From Kamptonema formosum PCC 10802 (GTDB taxonomy: Bacteria > Cyanobacteriota > Cyanobacteriia > Cyanobacteriales > Oscillatoriaceae), in NCBI RefSeq assembly GCF_000332335.1, contig NZ_KB235948.1, positions 2,365,996 to 2,429,995 on the forward strand: 64,000 nucleotides of DNA, written 5' to 3'. Made by a program: the position numbers and the translations under genes. The notes beneath the pieces are model-generated. The model had not been told where the DNA came from. It did no database searches and saw only the letters and a list, made by a program, of their open reading frames with translations. Shown here one piece after another: positions 55,849-64,000 of the stretch; position 1 is the stretch's first letter, and every line of letters starts with the position of its first letter.

Positions 55849-56114
55849 TTGCAAAGAAGAGTGCATCTATTTTGGATGAATATGGATGAGAGCCTAAATT
55901 ATAGGGTCAGGGTGGGTTCAGGGGAGAAAACCCAATTTTGGATTTGGGATTTTAGATTTTGGATTGAAACGGGCGGCAGTCAAGCCTTCTCACTTCCAGT
56001 AAAATCCCAGATACAAAGTTGATAGGACTCCTAAATGGTCGGAGGGATGAGTGAGAGCATAAGGCTCGCAAGTGGGGCTACAATTTTAGGGTAAAATGCG
56101 GAGGATAAGAGCCG
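55849..56114. other. Short intergenic region with simple repeats
   Basis: It includes a TTTTGGATTTGGGATTTTAG simple-repeat tract at about 55935-55965, similar in kind to those inserted in the kinase genes. GGAGGA about 12 nt before the GTG at 56115 may be the ribosome site of the next gene. Confidence 0.45.
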
Positions 56115-58178
56115 GTGAAGAATTTAGATATTTGTATAAACAGGGCCAAACGAATTGCGCCAGCAGAAGGAAACTTGAAAGCTTTTTTCCACCTGTCACC
56201 TGACCTATTTTGCGTTCTGGAACCCGAAGGAACTTTTAAACAGCTGAATCGGGCCTGGTCAAGAGTTTTGGGCTGGAGCAGCGAAGAATTGCGCCTCACG
56301 CCTTGGATTGAATTGGTGCATCCGGAAGATGTAGCCCTTAGCCTTGCGGTGCTGCAGCGCCCAGAGCCAGCGAGCCAGCTAGAAAATCGCTGCCGCCACA
56401 AAGATGGCAGCTACCGGTGGCTGTCTTGGAGCCTGTCACCCTCAGCAGACGGGCTCGTTTATGCTGTAGCCCGCGACACAAGCGAGCGGGTTAAGGAATT
56501 TAACACGCTCCAAAAAGAGCAGCAAAATCTTTACCAGCTGCTCGACCAGCTGCCGGCTTTCCTCTATGTAAAGCCGCATAATTGTTCCATAAAGTTTTTT
56601 AACCAGCGCTTCCGGGAAATCTTTGGCGATGGCAAGGAAAAGCACTGTTACGAAATGATTGCCGGTGGTGTGCGCCCCTGCACAACCTGTCCCACCGTCC
56701 GCGCCTTTGAAACCGGCACCCCTCAAACTTGGGAGTGGGTGGATTGGCGGACAAACAAGATTTATCAGATGTATGACTACCCCTTCAAGGACGCCAGCGG
56801 TGAGACGATGGTGGCCCAAATGGGGCTGGACATTACCGAGGTCAAACAGCAGCGACTGTGGAACATACTGGAAGTTAGCTTAAACGAAATTTATATTTTC
56901 GATGCGGAAAGCCTTTATTTTCAGTATGTCAATGCCGGTGCCCGACGCAACCTGGGCTATTCTATGGAGGAGATGCGCCGCCTCACCCCCATTGATTTGA
57001 AGCCAGAAATGGATGAAACCTCCTTCCGCCGGCTGGTTGCGCCGCTGCAGGAGCGCCAGCAAGAAAAACAGGTTTTTCAGACCCATCACCGCCGCAAAGA
57101 TGGCAGCCTGTATCCGGTGGAAGTCCACCTGCAACTGATTGAGGAAAATGGCGACCGCGTTTTTTTAGCCGTCATCCAAGACATTACTGAGCGCCATAAA
57201 GTAGAGGCAGCCTTGCGAGCCAAAGAAGCCCAATTGCAACAGAAAGCCCAGCAGCTAGAAGAGTCTCTATACGAACTGCAACGCGCCCAAGCCCACCTGA
57301 TTCAGAGCGAGAAAATGTCCTCTTTGGGGCAGCTGGTGGCCGGTGTCGCCCACGAAATCAACAACCCCGTTAATTTCATATACGGCAATCTCACATATCT
57401 CCGGCAATACAGCCACTCCTTGCTGCAACTGCTGCAACTCTACCAGGAACAGTGCCCCTCACCAGCGCCGGCGCTTCAGGAAGAAATGGATAGTATCGAC
57501 TTAGATTTCCTCAAGCAAGATATCCCCAAAATACTCAATTCCATGAAAGCCGGCACTGAGCGCCTGCGCGAGATCGTTCTTTCGCTGCGCACATTCTCTC
57601 GCCTGGATGAAGCTGAGATGAAAGAGGTGGATATCCACACTGGCATCGACAGCACGCTGACGCTCCTGCAAAACAGCCTGAAACCTCAAACCGACGGTCC
57701 GGGTATCAGGGTAATTAAACAGTTCGGCGCTCTGCCGCTTGTCGAGTGCTATCCCGGACAGCTCAACCAAGTGTTTATGAATATTATCACCAATGCCATT
57801 GAAGCCCTGGAATACCAATCAGCGCCACGGCTGATCGCGATTTCTACTTCTGTAGAAACCAGGCATGAATGTTCTACTAGCCGCCAGCACCGGCACTCTG
57901 GCTCCTTCGCTGTCATTAAAATTGCCGACAGCGGTCCTGGGATGACACCGGCAGTCCGCCGCCGCGTGTTTGACCCCTTCTTCACCACCAAACCGATAGG
58001 CAAGGGAACCGGTCTGGGACTTGCTATTTCCTACTCTATTGTTGTTGAGAAACACGGAGGTCTGGTGTCCTGTATTTCATCCCCAGGTAATGGCGCAGAA
58101 TTTGTGATTGAGATCCCCCTCCGGCAAAACTCGCCATCCCAAGCTTGTGAGGGTAAAGTTGTCCCTTTTAGCAGGTAA
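56115..58178 (+). CDS. PAS sensor histidine kinase with CxxC-bearing PAS domain
   Basis: The GTG start gives 687 residues. Three PAS domains (about 20-125, 135-245 and 250-370) precede a coiled coil and the histidine in GVAHEINNP (about 413). The group-typical helices ([19 protein letters not shown]), N box [16 protein letters not shown] and GTGLGLAIS follow. The second PAS has Cys in KHCYEMI and RPCTTCP, a pattern seen in possibly redox- or metal-sensing PAS domains. A short non-repeat extension ([17 protein letters not shown]) sits at the same ATPase loop where the other three kinases carry insertions. No partner regulator is adjacent. Confidence 0.9.
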   Translation: MKNLDICINRAKRIAPAEGNLKAFFHLSPDLFCVLEPEGTFKQLNRAWSRVLGWSSEELRLTPWIELVHPEDVALSLAVLQRPEPASQLENRCRHKDGSYRWLSWSLSPSADGLVYAVARDTSERVKEFNTLQKEQQNLYQLLDQLPAFLYVKPHNCSIKFFNQRFREIFGDGKEKHCYEMIAGGVRPCTTCPTVRAFETGTPQTWEWVDWRTNKIYQMYDYPFKDASGETMVAQMGLDITEVKQQRLWNILEVSLNEIYIFDAESLYFQYVNAGARRNLGYSMEEMRRLTPIDLKPEMDETSFRRLVAPLQERQQEKQVFQTHHRRKDGSLYPVEVHLQLIEENGDRVFLAVIQDITERHKVEAALRAKEAQLQQKAQQLEESLYELQRAQAHLIQSEKMSSLGQLVAGVAHEINNPVNFIYGNLTYLRQYSHSLLQLLQLYQEQCPSPAPALQEEMDSIDLDFLKQDIPKILNSMKAGTERLREIVLSLRTFSRLDEAEMKEVDIHTGIDSTLTLLQNSLKPQTDGPGIRVIKQFGALPLVECYPGQLNQVFMNIITNAIEALEYQSAPRLIAISTSVETRHECSTSRQHRHSGSFAVIKIADSGPGMTPAVRRRVFDPFFTTKPIGKGTGLGLAISYSIVVEKHGGLVSCISSPGNGAEFVIEIPLRQNSPSQACEGKVVPFSR

Positions 58179-58243
58179 AGAAAAGGGTGCCGGCAAAGTC
58201 TCCCCCAAAGAGTTTCCCCTAAGTAAAAAAAGTCAAACCAGCA

Positions 58244-58687
58244 ATGACTGACATTATCTTTTACGAAAAACCTGGCTGCATTAACAACGCTAAGCAAAAG
58301 GCTCTGCTGCTAGCAGCCAGTCACCAGCTACAGGTTCGCAACCTGTTGCAGGAACCTTGGACAGCAGAAACCCTGCGCCCTTTTTTTGGCTCTAAACCTG
58401 TTGCTGAGTGGTTCAACCCCTCCGCACCTCGCATCAAATCGGGAGAAATCATCCCTGACCGGCTGGATGAGGCAGCAGCCCTAGCGTTGATGGTGGCCGA
58501 TCCGCTCCTGATCCGGCGTCCGCTGATGCGTGCCGGCGATATTTTTGAGGTGGGGTTTGACACCGAAAAGATAAATGCCTGGATTGGCCTAAAGCCCGCA
58601 AATAGCCCAATTCAAGATTTAGAAACCTGTCCCCGCAGCCACGCTGCAAAGCCCTGTAAATCCCCTTTAGAGGAAATGGTGCCATGA
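58244..58687 (+). CDS. Nitrogenase-associated ArsC/NifO-like protein
   Basis: The 147-residue product matches the thioredoxin-fold 'nitrogenase-associated protein' of the ArsC family: DIIFYEKPGCINNAKQKALL, then NLLQEPWTAETLRPFFG and LLIRRPLMRAGDIFEVGFD. The first Cys of the ArsC-like CxxN motif is kept. Such proteins are linked to nif genes; a redox or metal function is suspected. It overlaps the next gene by 4 nt (ATGA). Confidence 0.88.
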   Translation: MTDIIFYEKPGCINNAKQKALLLAASHQLQVRNLLQEPWTAETLRPFFGSKPVAEWFNPSAPRIKSGEIIPDRLDEAAALALMVADPLLIRRPLMRAGDIFEVGFDTEKINAWIGLKPANSPIQDLETCPRSHAAKPCKSPLEEMVP

Positions 58688-59052
58688 ACAACCCTCTCCT
58701 TCCCGCTGATGATTTGCCTTCTCCTAATGCGACGGCAATAGATAAGCTACTGCGCCAGCAACTGGAAGATTCTGCCAGCACATACTTTTACGAAGCTTGC
58801 GACCGGCCCCGGCAAATTTTACTCTCGGCTTGTCAGTGGAGCGTGACGGCTAGCGCCCAAGCTACAACTTTGGTGATTGAATGCCCCGATCTAGTCCTGA
58901 ACTGGCTTATATTGAGGAATCTTGTAGAGTTTGGCACGGTGCTGGAACAGTTCGGAAGCAGCAGCAAGATCCGGATTTGTCCCCCGCCAGGGATGGGAAC
59001 ACCGTTTGAAATGAGGGTGGAGGAAATCTCAATTTATCGGGATTCGTTCTAG
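58684..59052 (+). CDS. Unrecognised protein coupled to the NifO-like gene
   Basis: A 122-residue soluble protein with stretches TYFYEACDRPRQILLSACQW and VIECPDLVLNWLILRNLVEF. Two or three Cys are present, without a clear motif. I do not recognise the family. Translational coupling to the ArsC/NifO-like gene points to a shared task. A full AGAAACCCGG hairpin (59075) follows and may end both this and the convergent SagB-type transcript. Confidence 0.7.
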   Translation: MNNPLLPADDLPSPNATAIDKLLRQQLEDSASTYFYEACDRPRQILLSACQWSVTASAQATTLVIECPDLVLNWLILRNLVEFGTVLEQFGSSSKIRICPPPGMGTPFEMRVEEISIYRDSF

Positions 59053-59118
59053 CGCGACAGCGGATGCCGGCGGCAGAAACCCGGTTTCTCAAAGAAACCC
59101 GGTTTCTACGCTTTCGGT

Positions 59119-60405
59119 TCAAATCCCAATTGCCATCGCGAAGATTACATCTTTCTCCGTTCCTAAAAACGCCCTCGTCTCATCATCATAATAAGCCCCC
59201 ATGCCGCTGCAGTTAATTCCCAGATAGTGGCTGGCGAGATAAACTCTTTGCCCTCGAATGCCGGCAAATTGCAGGGCGGTTTGATAATTCCTGTAAGCTG
59301 AAACAAAAAACAGGGTCACCGCACTATCTCTGGCGATAAGTTGATGCACGCACAAGTACCCAACCTTCTCACTCAAATCTCCCGCCTTGAGCAGGCGGTC
59401 GCCTTTATATAACCCTCGCTCCATCCCCTCCACTCTATTGATGGCCAAGTAAATCTCAACCCCCTCAAAACTTTCTGCCGGCACAGGCTGCTCAGCCGCC
59501 CGCAAAACTGCCAAAAAATTCTCTTTCGAGACCGGCTGCTTATAAAAGCGCCTAGCCGACCTTCTCGTCCAAATCGTCTGGGAAAATCTTTCCCTTTCAA
59601 AATTGAATTGGGGCTGCTCTAGTTTTTGAGCGAAACTAGCCGGCAAAAGCGTCTCTCTGTACCCCTCCTCTACAAACTTATTTTGCTCAAAATAGTCAGT
59701 GCCGCACACAAACGGCACCTTGAGTCGCAATTTCCTTACGGTTTTTTCCTGCAACTCTCCAGAAATCGCGCAAGCGGTGACGAACTCCTTATTTTCAAAG
59801 CCTAAATCTTCGTTCAGAGCCAGCTTGTCGAAATCAAAGAGGAATTGGATCTCCCTTTCATGCAGGTAAGCTGAAGCCTCAATGGCTCCCAGGTGGTGCC
59901 CGCTATCCAAGAAGCAGTATCTGAGACTGCGGTTATTATATTTCCAGCTCGACCTGTAATAAACACAGCTCACTAAAAAGATGAAACCCTTGACCGTCCG
60001 GTTGGAAAAAATATAACTTTCCAGCCCATCATCAATTAACTCATAGATGAGGGTCAGGCAATTATTGGCAACTTCCAGATGGTAGATGCCATCTATCATG
60101 CCCTCAACTCCCCTAACCTGCACATAGATTTCTGTGGGATATAAACCCCCAGCCGATGGGTTAACCCTCAGTTTATAGGGGCCACTTTTATACACCTTTT
60201 CAAAGGTAATGGCGCTGGTCAGCCGGATAAACGAATGAACCGGGCTGTCGTCTTCCAGCGGGAATCGCCTGTAAAACTTGGGGTAAAATTTTAACGGTGA
60301 TGGCTGGGTGGAGGACTCCACATAATTCGGATCTATCTTCACCGATAGATAAGAATGTTTCGTCACCTGGTGGTAGTGTTTTCCCGCAACCTTAGTTGGC
60401 AGCAT
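59119..60405 (-). CDS. Tandem SagB/ThcOx-type nitroreductase-fold protein
   Basis: The 428-residue protein has two nitroreductase-fold halves. The first (about 30-210) has NPSAGGLYPTEIYVQVRGVE and YCFLDSGHHLGAIEASAYLH. The second (about 255-428) has the start TRRSARRFYKQPVSKENFLA and HQLIARDSAVTLFFVSAY. SagB enzymes are FMN oxidases that oxidise azolines in peptide natural products, but no cyclodehydratase (YcaO) or precursor is near. It overlaps the upstream ankyrin gene by 14 nt. Linkage to nif genes suggests a flavin redox role in diazotrophy (inference). Confidence 0.85.
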   Translation of the reverse strand: MLPTKVAGKHYHQVTKHSYLSVKIDPNYVESSTQPSPLKFYPKFYRRFPLEDDSPVHSFIRLTSAITFEKVYKSGPYKLRVNPSAGGLYPTEIYVQVRGVEGMIDGIYHLEVANNCLTLIYELIDDGLESYIFSNRTVKGFIFLVSCVYYRSSWKYNNRSLRYCFLDSGHHLGAIEASAYLHEREIQFLFDFDKLALNEDLGFENKEFVTACAISGELQEKTVRKLRLKVPFVCGTDYFEQNKFVEEGYRETLLPASFAQKLEQPQFNFERERFSQTIWTRRSARRFYKQPVSKENFLAVLRAAEQPVPAESFEGVEIYLAINRVEGMERGLYKGDRLLKAGDLSEKVGYLCVHQLIARDSAVTLFFVSAYRNYQTALQFAGIRGQRVYLASHYLGINCSGMGAYYDDETRAFLGTEKDVIFAMAIGI

Positions 60406-60844
60406 TCTTTAAAATCCTTAACACTTCAATGGTACTCGCAAAATCTATCGCCTTAAAGTCGTCTAGATTTTTCAAATGCAGATTGGCCCCTGAGTTTAAA
60501 AGCAAGTTCACGGCTTCTGTCTTGCCGGCTGAGGCTGCGTACATTAACACCGTAGCCCCATTGTCATTTTGGTTGTCCAGATTGATCCTGGCGGCTACCA
60601 GCAGATTCATCAGATCGTAATGATTGCCAAAACAGGCGAACCACAGGGCATTGTTGCCATCCCTGTTTCTGGCATTGATGTCCGCACCGGCATCCACCAG
60701 TTCCTTTACGACTGCTGTCTTCCCCTCTCGTGTGGCTTTCATCAAAGCCGTATCCCCATTGCCCCCCGGAAGATTTAAATCTTCCGGGCTGTATCCATTC
60801 CCCAGCATCCAGCTGCGTGCGGTTTCGCTCAATGTATAGCTCAC
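60392..60844 (-). CDS. Ankyrin-repeat protein
   Basis: A GTG start with GGAGG seven nt upstream gives 150 residues. Four ankyrin repeats span about 28-145: GDTALMKATREGKTAVVKEL, GNNALWFACFGNHYDLMNLL, GATVLMYAASAGKTEAVNLL and a shorter last one. The first 25 residues are unassigned. The repeats suggest protein binding. The gene overlaps the SagB-type gene by 14 nt, so it may be its partner. Confidence 0.88.
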   Translation of the reverse strand: MSYTLSETARSWMLGNGYSPEDLNLPGGNGDTALMKATREGKTAVVKELVDAGADINARNRDGNNALWFACFGNHYDLMNLLVAARINLDNQNDNGATVLMYAASAGKTEAVNLLLNSGANLHLKNLDDFKAIDFASTIEVLRILKNAAN

Positions 60845-61092
60845 TGATTTGCCTCCGAGCTTCTCCTCGTTTTCTCTCTAAATTATACCCGCCCCACCCC
60901 CGTAAAAAAGCCGCTCTTAATATATCTTATCACAAGCTCCCATTGCCGGCAGCTCACCCGTCTTAGAAACCCGGTTTCTTAAAAAAACCGGGTTTCTCTG
61001 GCTCTCACTGACTTGAGAAAACCTATACAATTGCCGGCACCTCACCGGCAGGAGCGCCCCAGCCGGCGGTGCGCTCCTGATGTGGCCTGGAA

Positions 61093-61578
61093 TTACTCGT
61101 CCTCTTCTTCTGGGCGCGTTAAAATGTCCAGCACGAGGGAAGCGCCAAACTCGTTTTTCTCGTCAATCTCCTTAATTTTCTCAGTGACTTCTTTGGCTTT
61201 CTCTATCTCTCCCAGCTTGGCCAAGATAAAGCCGGTAGCGGCAAAAGCATTTAAGTAGAGCCGGATCTCTGGGTCATTGCGCCGGCTGGCTAAGATGGGC
61301 TTAATTTGCTCCCACTCATCAGGCAGATTTTCCGATAGCTTCACTTTCCGCACGACTCTCTCCGCCATCTGGAGCGCCATCGGATGGTTATTCTTGTAGT
61401 AATAGTACCTGTAAGCCGCCACCAGAACATCCGTATATTCTTCCGAGCTTTCCAACGCCCGGGTAATGTACTTGTCCGACTCAGCGGTATTTTCCCAGTT
61501 TTGGGCGGCCAGCACCAGCAGGCTTTTGACATCCTCTGGAACCCTGTACCACGAAAACGTCCCTTCGCTAACATTCAT
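61093..61578 (-). CDS. Helical-repeat (TPR-like) protein
   Basis: This 161-residue all-helical protein has a GGGAGG ribosome site 8 nt upstream. TPR-like helix pairs can be seen in DKYITRALESSEEYTDVLVA, AYRYYYYKNNHPMALQMAER and LNAFAATGFILAKLGEIEKA. The C-terminus is acidic (TRPEEEDE). I do not recognise the exact family. It lies between the ankyrin and NHL genes on one strand, and all three are interaction-type folds. Confidence 0.75.
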   Translation of the reverse strand: MNVSEGTFSWYRVPEDVKSLLVLAAQNWENTAESDKYITRALESSEEYTDVLVAAYRYYYYKNNHPMALQMAERVVRKVKLSENLPDEWEQIKPILASRRNDPEIRLYLNAFAATGFILAKLGEIEKAKEVTEKIKEIDEKNEFGASLVLDILTRPEEEDE

Positions 61579-61625
61579 CTCACGTTCCTCCCTGACTTAG
61601 TTTTTTTTACAAATGACTGCCGGCT

Positions 61626-62855
61626 CTAGACTTCCCAGTCCCAAAGCAAAATTCGGTTATTCCCGGAATCAGCAATAACCGCTGTTTTGCCGGAAAACTG
61701 TATTCCATAGGGCCAGCAAAGACTGTCTCGCGCCGGCATCCCAAAAGAGCGGTTTTCGCCCTTACTTTGAAAATCCAGCTGGCCCGCCAGCGCCTCCGCA
61801 CCGGCACTCACATTCCGCCACCCCAGCAACCGGGAATTCCCCGTATCAGCAACCACCAGCCACTCACCGGCAGCCGCAACACCATAGGGCATATTTAGAC
61901 TGCCCGCACTGGGCCAGTAAACCCCCTGATTCAGCTCAACTAAATTAAAATTCAGCTGTCCCAGCACGACGGAACAGGGGGCATTATTTTCTGCCGGCAT
62001 CCCCTCCCAGACTGTCACCCGGTTATTCCCCGCATCGCTGACGGCCAGATTCTCTCCCCAAAAGGCGATACTGTGGGGCCAGCGCATAGAAGAAGCATTA
62101 GGAGTGCCGCCACCATTTTCGTTGCGCGAGGTCATATCTGGCTGCCCCAGCACCAAATCCGCCGGCTGCCCATTCGATTCAGGCAGCTGGTGCCAGACCA
62201 AGACCCGCCGGTTGCCGGTATCGGCAACAAATAGCCGCCCTCTGTGATAAAAAACCCCATAAGGCCAGTGCGTGCTATTTGCCGCTGCCTCTTGGCTTCC
62301 CCGGTTAGGTTCAGTCTGGGTAAAATCTGCCTGACCTAACACCAAATCAGCGGGGACATTGCTATCTTCCGGCAGCTGTTTCCAAATCAAAACCCGGTGA
62401 TTCCAAGCATCTGCCACCGCTAGCCCCTCCCCGCAAGCGCAAATTCCCGCCGGCACACTTAGGGTTGCCCTTCCCGGAGTGCCTTTGGCATTTTGCCCCT
62501 CGCAATTAAAGTCTGGCTGCCCAATCACCCAGTCCGCCGGCTGGCCGTCTGTTGTGGGACGGTGACGCCACCCCAGCAGCCGGTGGTGCCCCGTATCTGA
62601 CACCCACAGCGGGCCGGTTTCTCGCACCAGCAAAGCGCCTCTAGGGCCAAACATTGTTGTGGCGCTAGGCTGCAAAGGCACAGCCACCGGCGCGAAATTG
62701 CCGGCGAAATCTCCCGCCAAATTTCCGGGAAAATTTCCCGCACCGGCACCCAGTACCGCACCGGCACCTTGAGCCGAGAGGGGCAACCTTTTTGGCTGTT
62801 CCGCTATCTCTCCCTTCCGTGCCGGTGCCAGACCAATTTTAATTCGGCTCTCCAT
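61626..62855 (-). CDS. NHL-repeat beta-propeller protein
   Basis: The ATG at 62855 is chosen because CAGGAG lies 5 nt upstream; a GTG 6 nt before it is also in frame. Six NHL-like blades recur at about 50-60-residue steps, each ending in a variant of VADTGNxRVLxW (GHHRLLGW, WNHRVLIW, GNRRVLVW, GNNRVTVW, GNSRLLGW, GNNRILLW). A Gly/Ala/Asn-rich N-terminal segment at about 30-70 is low-complexity. No signal peptide is seen. Function unknown; the fold suggests a binding platform in the nif-associated set. Confidence 0.88.
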   Translation of the reverse strand: MESRIKIGLAPARKGEIAEQPKRLPLSAQGAGAVLGAGAGNFPGNLAGDFAGNFAPVAVPLQPSATTMFGPRGALLVRETGPLWVSDTGHHRLLGWRHRPTTDGQPADWVIGQPDFNCEGQNAKGTPGRATLSVPAGICACGEGLAVADAWNHRVLIWKQLPEDSNVPADLVLGQADFTQTEPNRGSQEAAANSTHWPYGVFYHRGRLFVADTGNRRVLVWHQLPESNGQPADLVLGQPDMTSRNENGGGTPNASSMRWPHSIAFWGENLAVSDAGNNRVTVWEGMPAENNAPCSVVLGQLNFNLVELNQGVYWPSAGSLNMPYGVAAAGEWLVVADTGNSRLLGWRNVSAGAEALAGQLDFQSKGENRSFGMPARDSLCWPYGIQFSGKTAVIADSGNNRILLWDWEV

Positions 62856-63014
62856 CCCCACTCCTGCAGCTGGATAAACACCCTGTCACTGCGGCGCTGC
62901 ACAGTGGGATGAACCCCACCCCCCAACCCCCTCCCCGTGTGCGGGGAGGGGGAGTAAGAGGGGGGGTTTCGATGAGGGAAAAAGTTTCAATCATCATTCT
63001 ACTGTACAGCGGCA

Positions 63015-63527
63015 TCACCGCACCGCAACAACCCTAACAATTTCTGGACAGTGCGCCTTAATTGCCCGCTCTACCCCTTGGGATAAAGTAAGCGCTGAAG
63101 CCGGACAGTTGCTGCAACTTCCCCTCAAGCGGATCTCCACCGTATCCGGCGGCTTAATCGCCACCAGCTCCACATCTCCGCTATGGCTCTCCAAGCTAGG
63201 GCGGACTTCATCAAGCGCCCGCTGAATCCGTTCTGAGAGGGGCGGTTTCGGCGGTTTTACCAGTTCGTGATAGAGCAGGACTCCATACACTATCTTATCT
63301 TCAGCGGCATGGCGCAAGGCGGCTACCGACTCTTGTTTCACACTGCGGATCAGACGCACCAGCGCCTCTCTGTGCAACTCTTCAATCGCTCTTTTCAGCC
63401 CCACAACCACATCCCGCTGGGGCTCATCCCACTCGGCGATAATTGCCTCAAAGCGGCTGATTTCTGTAACTAATTCCTCCAGAGTCGGTGTTTCCTGAAT
63501 AGCCGGGGAAGCCTCAGCCACACTCAT
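63015..63527 (-). CDS. NifU C-terminal (Nfu) domain protein
   Basis: The 170-residue protein has a helical N-terminal part (about 15-95) and an Nfu domain with the cluster motif GSCSNCPAS at about 134-142 in VEIRLRGSCSNCPASAL. Nfu proteins carry [4Fe-4S] clusters to targets. It ends the set that starts with the SagB-type gene, upstream of the NHL gene on the same strand, and may supply clusters in that set. Array B starts 56 bp before its start codon. Confidence 0.9.
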   Translation of the reverse strand: MSVAEASPAIQETPTLEELVTEISRFEAIIAEWDEPQRDVVVGLKRAIEELHREALVRLIRSVKQESVAALRHAAEDKIVYGVLLYHELVKPPKPPLSERIQRALDEVRPSLESHSGDVELVAIKPPDTVEIRLRGSCSNCPASALTLSQGVERAIKAHCPEIVRVVAVR

Positions 63528-63582
63528 CGGTTCTTCTCCTCACTTGAAACGACTGTTGAGCCCCTTCCAGGCGCGGTTCGCA

Positions 63583-64000
63583 GTTGGGCTTCAGCCCAAA
63601 GGTTCGTAGTTGGGCTTCAGCCCAAAGGTTCGTAGTTGGGCTTCAGCCCAAAGGTTCGCAGTTGGGCTTTAGCCCAAAATTCGCAGTTGGGCTTTAGCCC
63701 AAAGGTTCGTAGTTGGGCTTTAGCCCAAAGGTTCGTAGTTGGGCTTTAGCCCAAAGGTTCGTAGTTGGGCTTTAGCCCAAAGTTTGTAGTTGGGCTTTAG
63801 CCCCAAAGGTTCGTAGTTGGGCTTTAGCCCAAAGGTTCGTAGTTGGGCTAAAGCCCAAAGGTTTGTAGTTGGGCTTTAGCCCAAAGGTTCGTAGTTGGGC
63901 TTTAGCCCAAAGGTTCGTAGTTGGGCTTTAGCCCAAAGTTCGTAGTTGGGCTTTAGCCCAAAGGTTCGTAGTTGGGCTTTAGCCCAAAGTTTGTAGTTGG
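63583..64000 (+). repeat. Array B: tandem 25-27-bp palindromic repeats, cut by window end
   Basis: At least 16 full units and a partial one, each GTTGGGCTT-(T/C)AGCCCAAAG followed by GTTCGTA. Spacing is mostly 26 bp, with some 25 and one 27. It is the same family as array A but in opposite orientation. Variation grows toward the middle; the first three units carry TTCAG and the rest mostly TTTAG. It runs past the right edge. Confidence 0.95.

Noticed and set aside
59119..60405. RiPP (azole peptide) biosynthesis locus around the SagB-type gene
   Set aside because: No YcaO cyclodehydratase, leader-type precursor or exporter is found nearby.

Overview
The window is from a nitrogen-fixing, non-heterocystous, probably filamentous cyanobacterium of the Oscillatoria/Microcoleus kind (inference). 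The sequence supports this in four ways. There is a chlorophyll magnesium-chelatase subunit. The HIP1 octamer GCGATCGC recurs (for example near 13405, 14200, 24206, 29245, 50640 and 53062). Cyanobacterial histidine kinases are abundant, and small palindromic repeat families fill most intergenic gaps. nifD and fdxN are uninterrupted, unlike in many heterocyst formers. I found no tRNA, rRNA, CRISPR array or transposase gene.

Region 1 (1-14887) is signalling. A hybrid kinase (5' end outside the window), a REC-GGDEF-EAL protein and a REC-GGDEF protein form a + strand operon for cyclic-di-GMP control. Three very large PAS histidine kinases follow on the - strand. Region 2 (15865-25706) is metabolic: chlD, a DAO-type FAD oxidoreductase, a membrane protein, an FAD-linked oxidase, a creatininase-family hydrolase flanked by inverted repeats, and a CocE/NonD-type hydrolase.

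Region 3 (26457-53159) is a nearly complete nif and molybdenum island. The - strand, read in the direction of transcription, carries nifB-fdxN-nifS-nifU-nifH-nifD-nifK-(Mo-nitro_C protein)-nifE-nifN-nifX-(DUF269)-(CCE_0567 type)-nifW-hesA-hesB-fdxH-(unknown)-feoA. The molybdate genes modA-modBC, a molbindin gene, fdxB and a CBS-CP12 gene lie beyond it. Diverging from nifB on the + strand are nifP (cysE2), an asr1405-type gene, a frameshifted DUF2949 gene, nifV, nifZ and nifT, followed by a 2Fe-2S protein. Together these cover cofactor assembly (nifB, E, N, X, V), Fe-S supply (nifU, S, P), the enzyme (nifH, D, K), electron donors (fdxH, fdxN, fdxB) and Mo/Fe acquisition (mod, mop, feoA). The activator gene cnfR (patB) is not in the window.

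Region 4 (53482-58178) holds another c-di-GMP protein and a PAS kinase. Region 5 (58244-63527) is a nif-associated accessory set: an ArsC/NifO-like protein, an unknown protein, a tandem SagB-type flavoprotein, an ankyrin protein, a helical-repeat protein, an NHL propeller and an Nfu-domain protein.

The strongest non-coding signals are three. First, the nifB-nifP intergenic region carries two inverted copies of one control module with exact 22-bp and 73-bp spacings. Second, modA has a textbook NtcA promoter. Third, two arrays of one palindromic repeat, in opposite orientations, bracket the whole nif island. A further oddity is that four different kinases carry simple repeat-derived insertions in the same loop of the ATPase domain.
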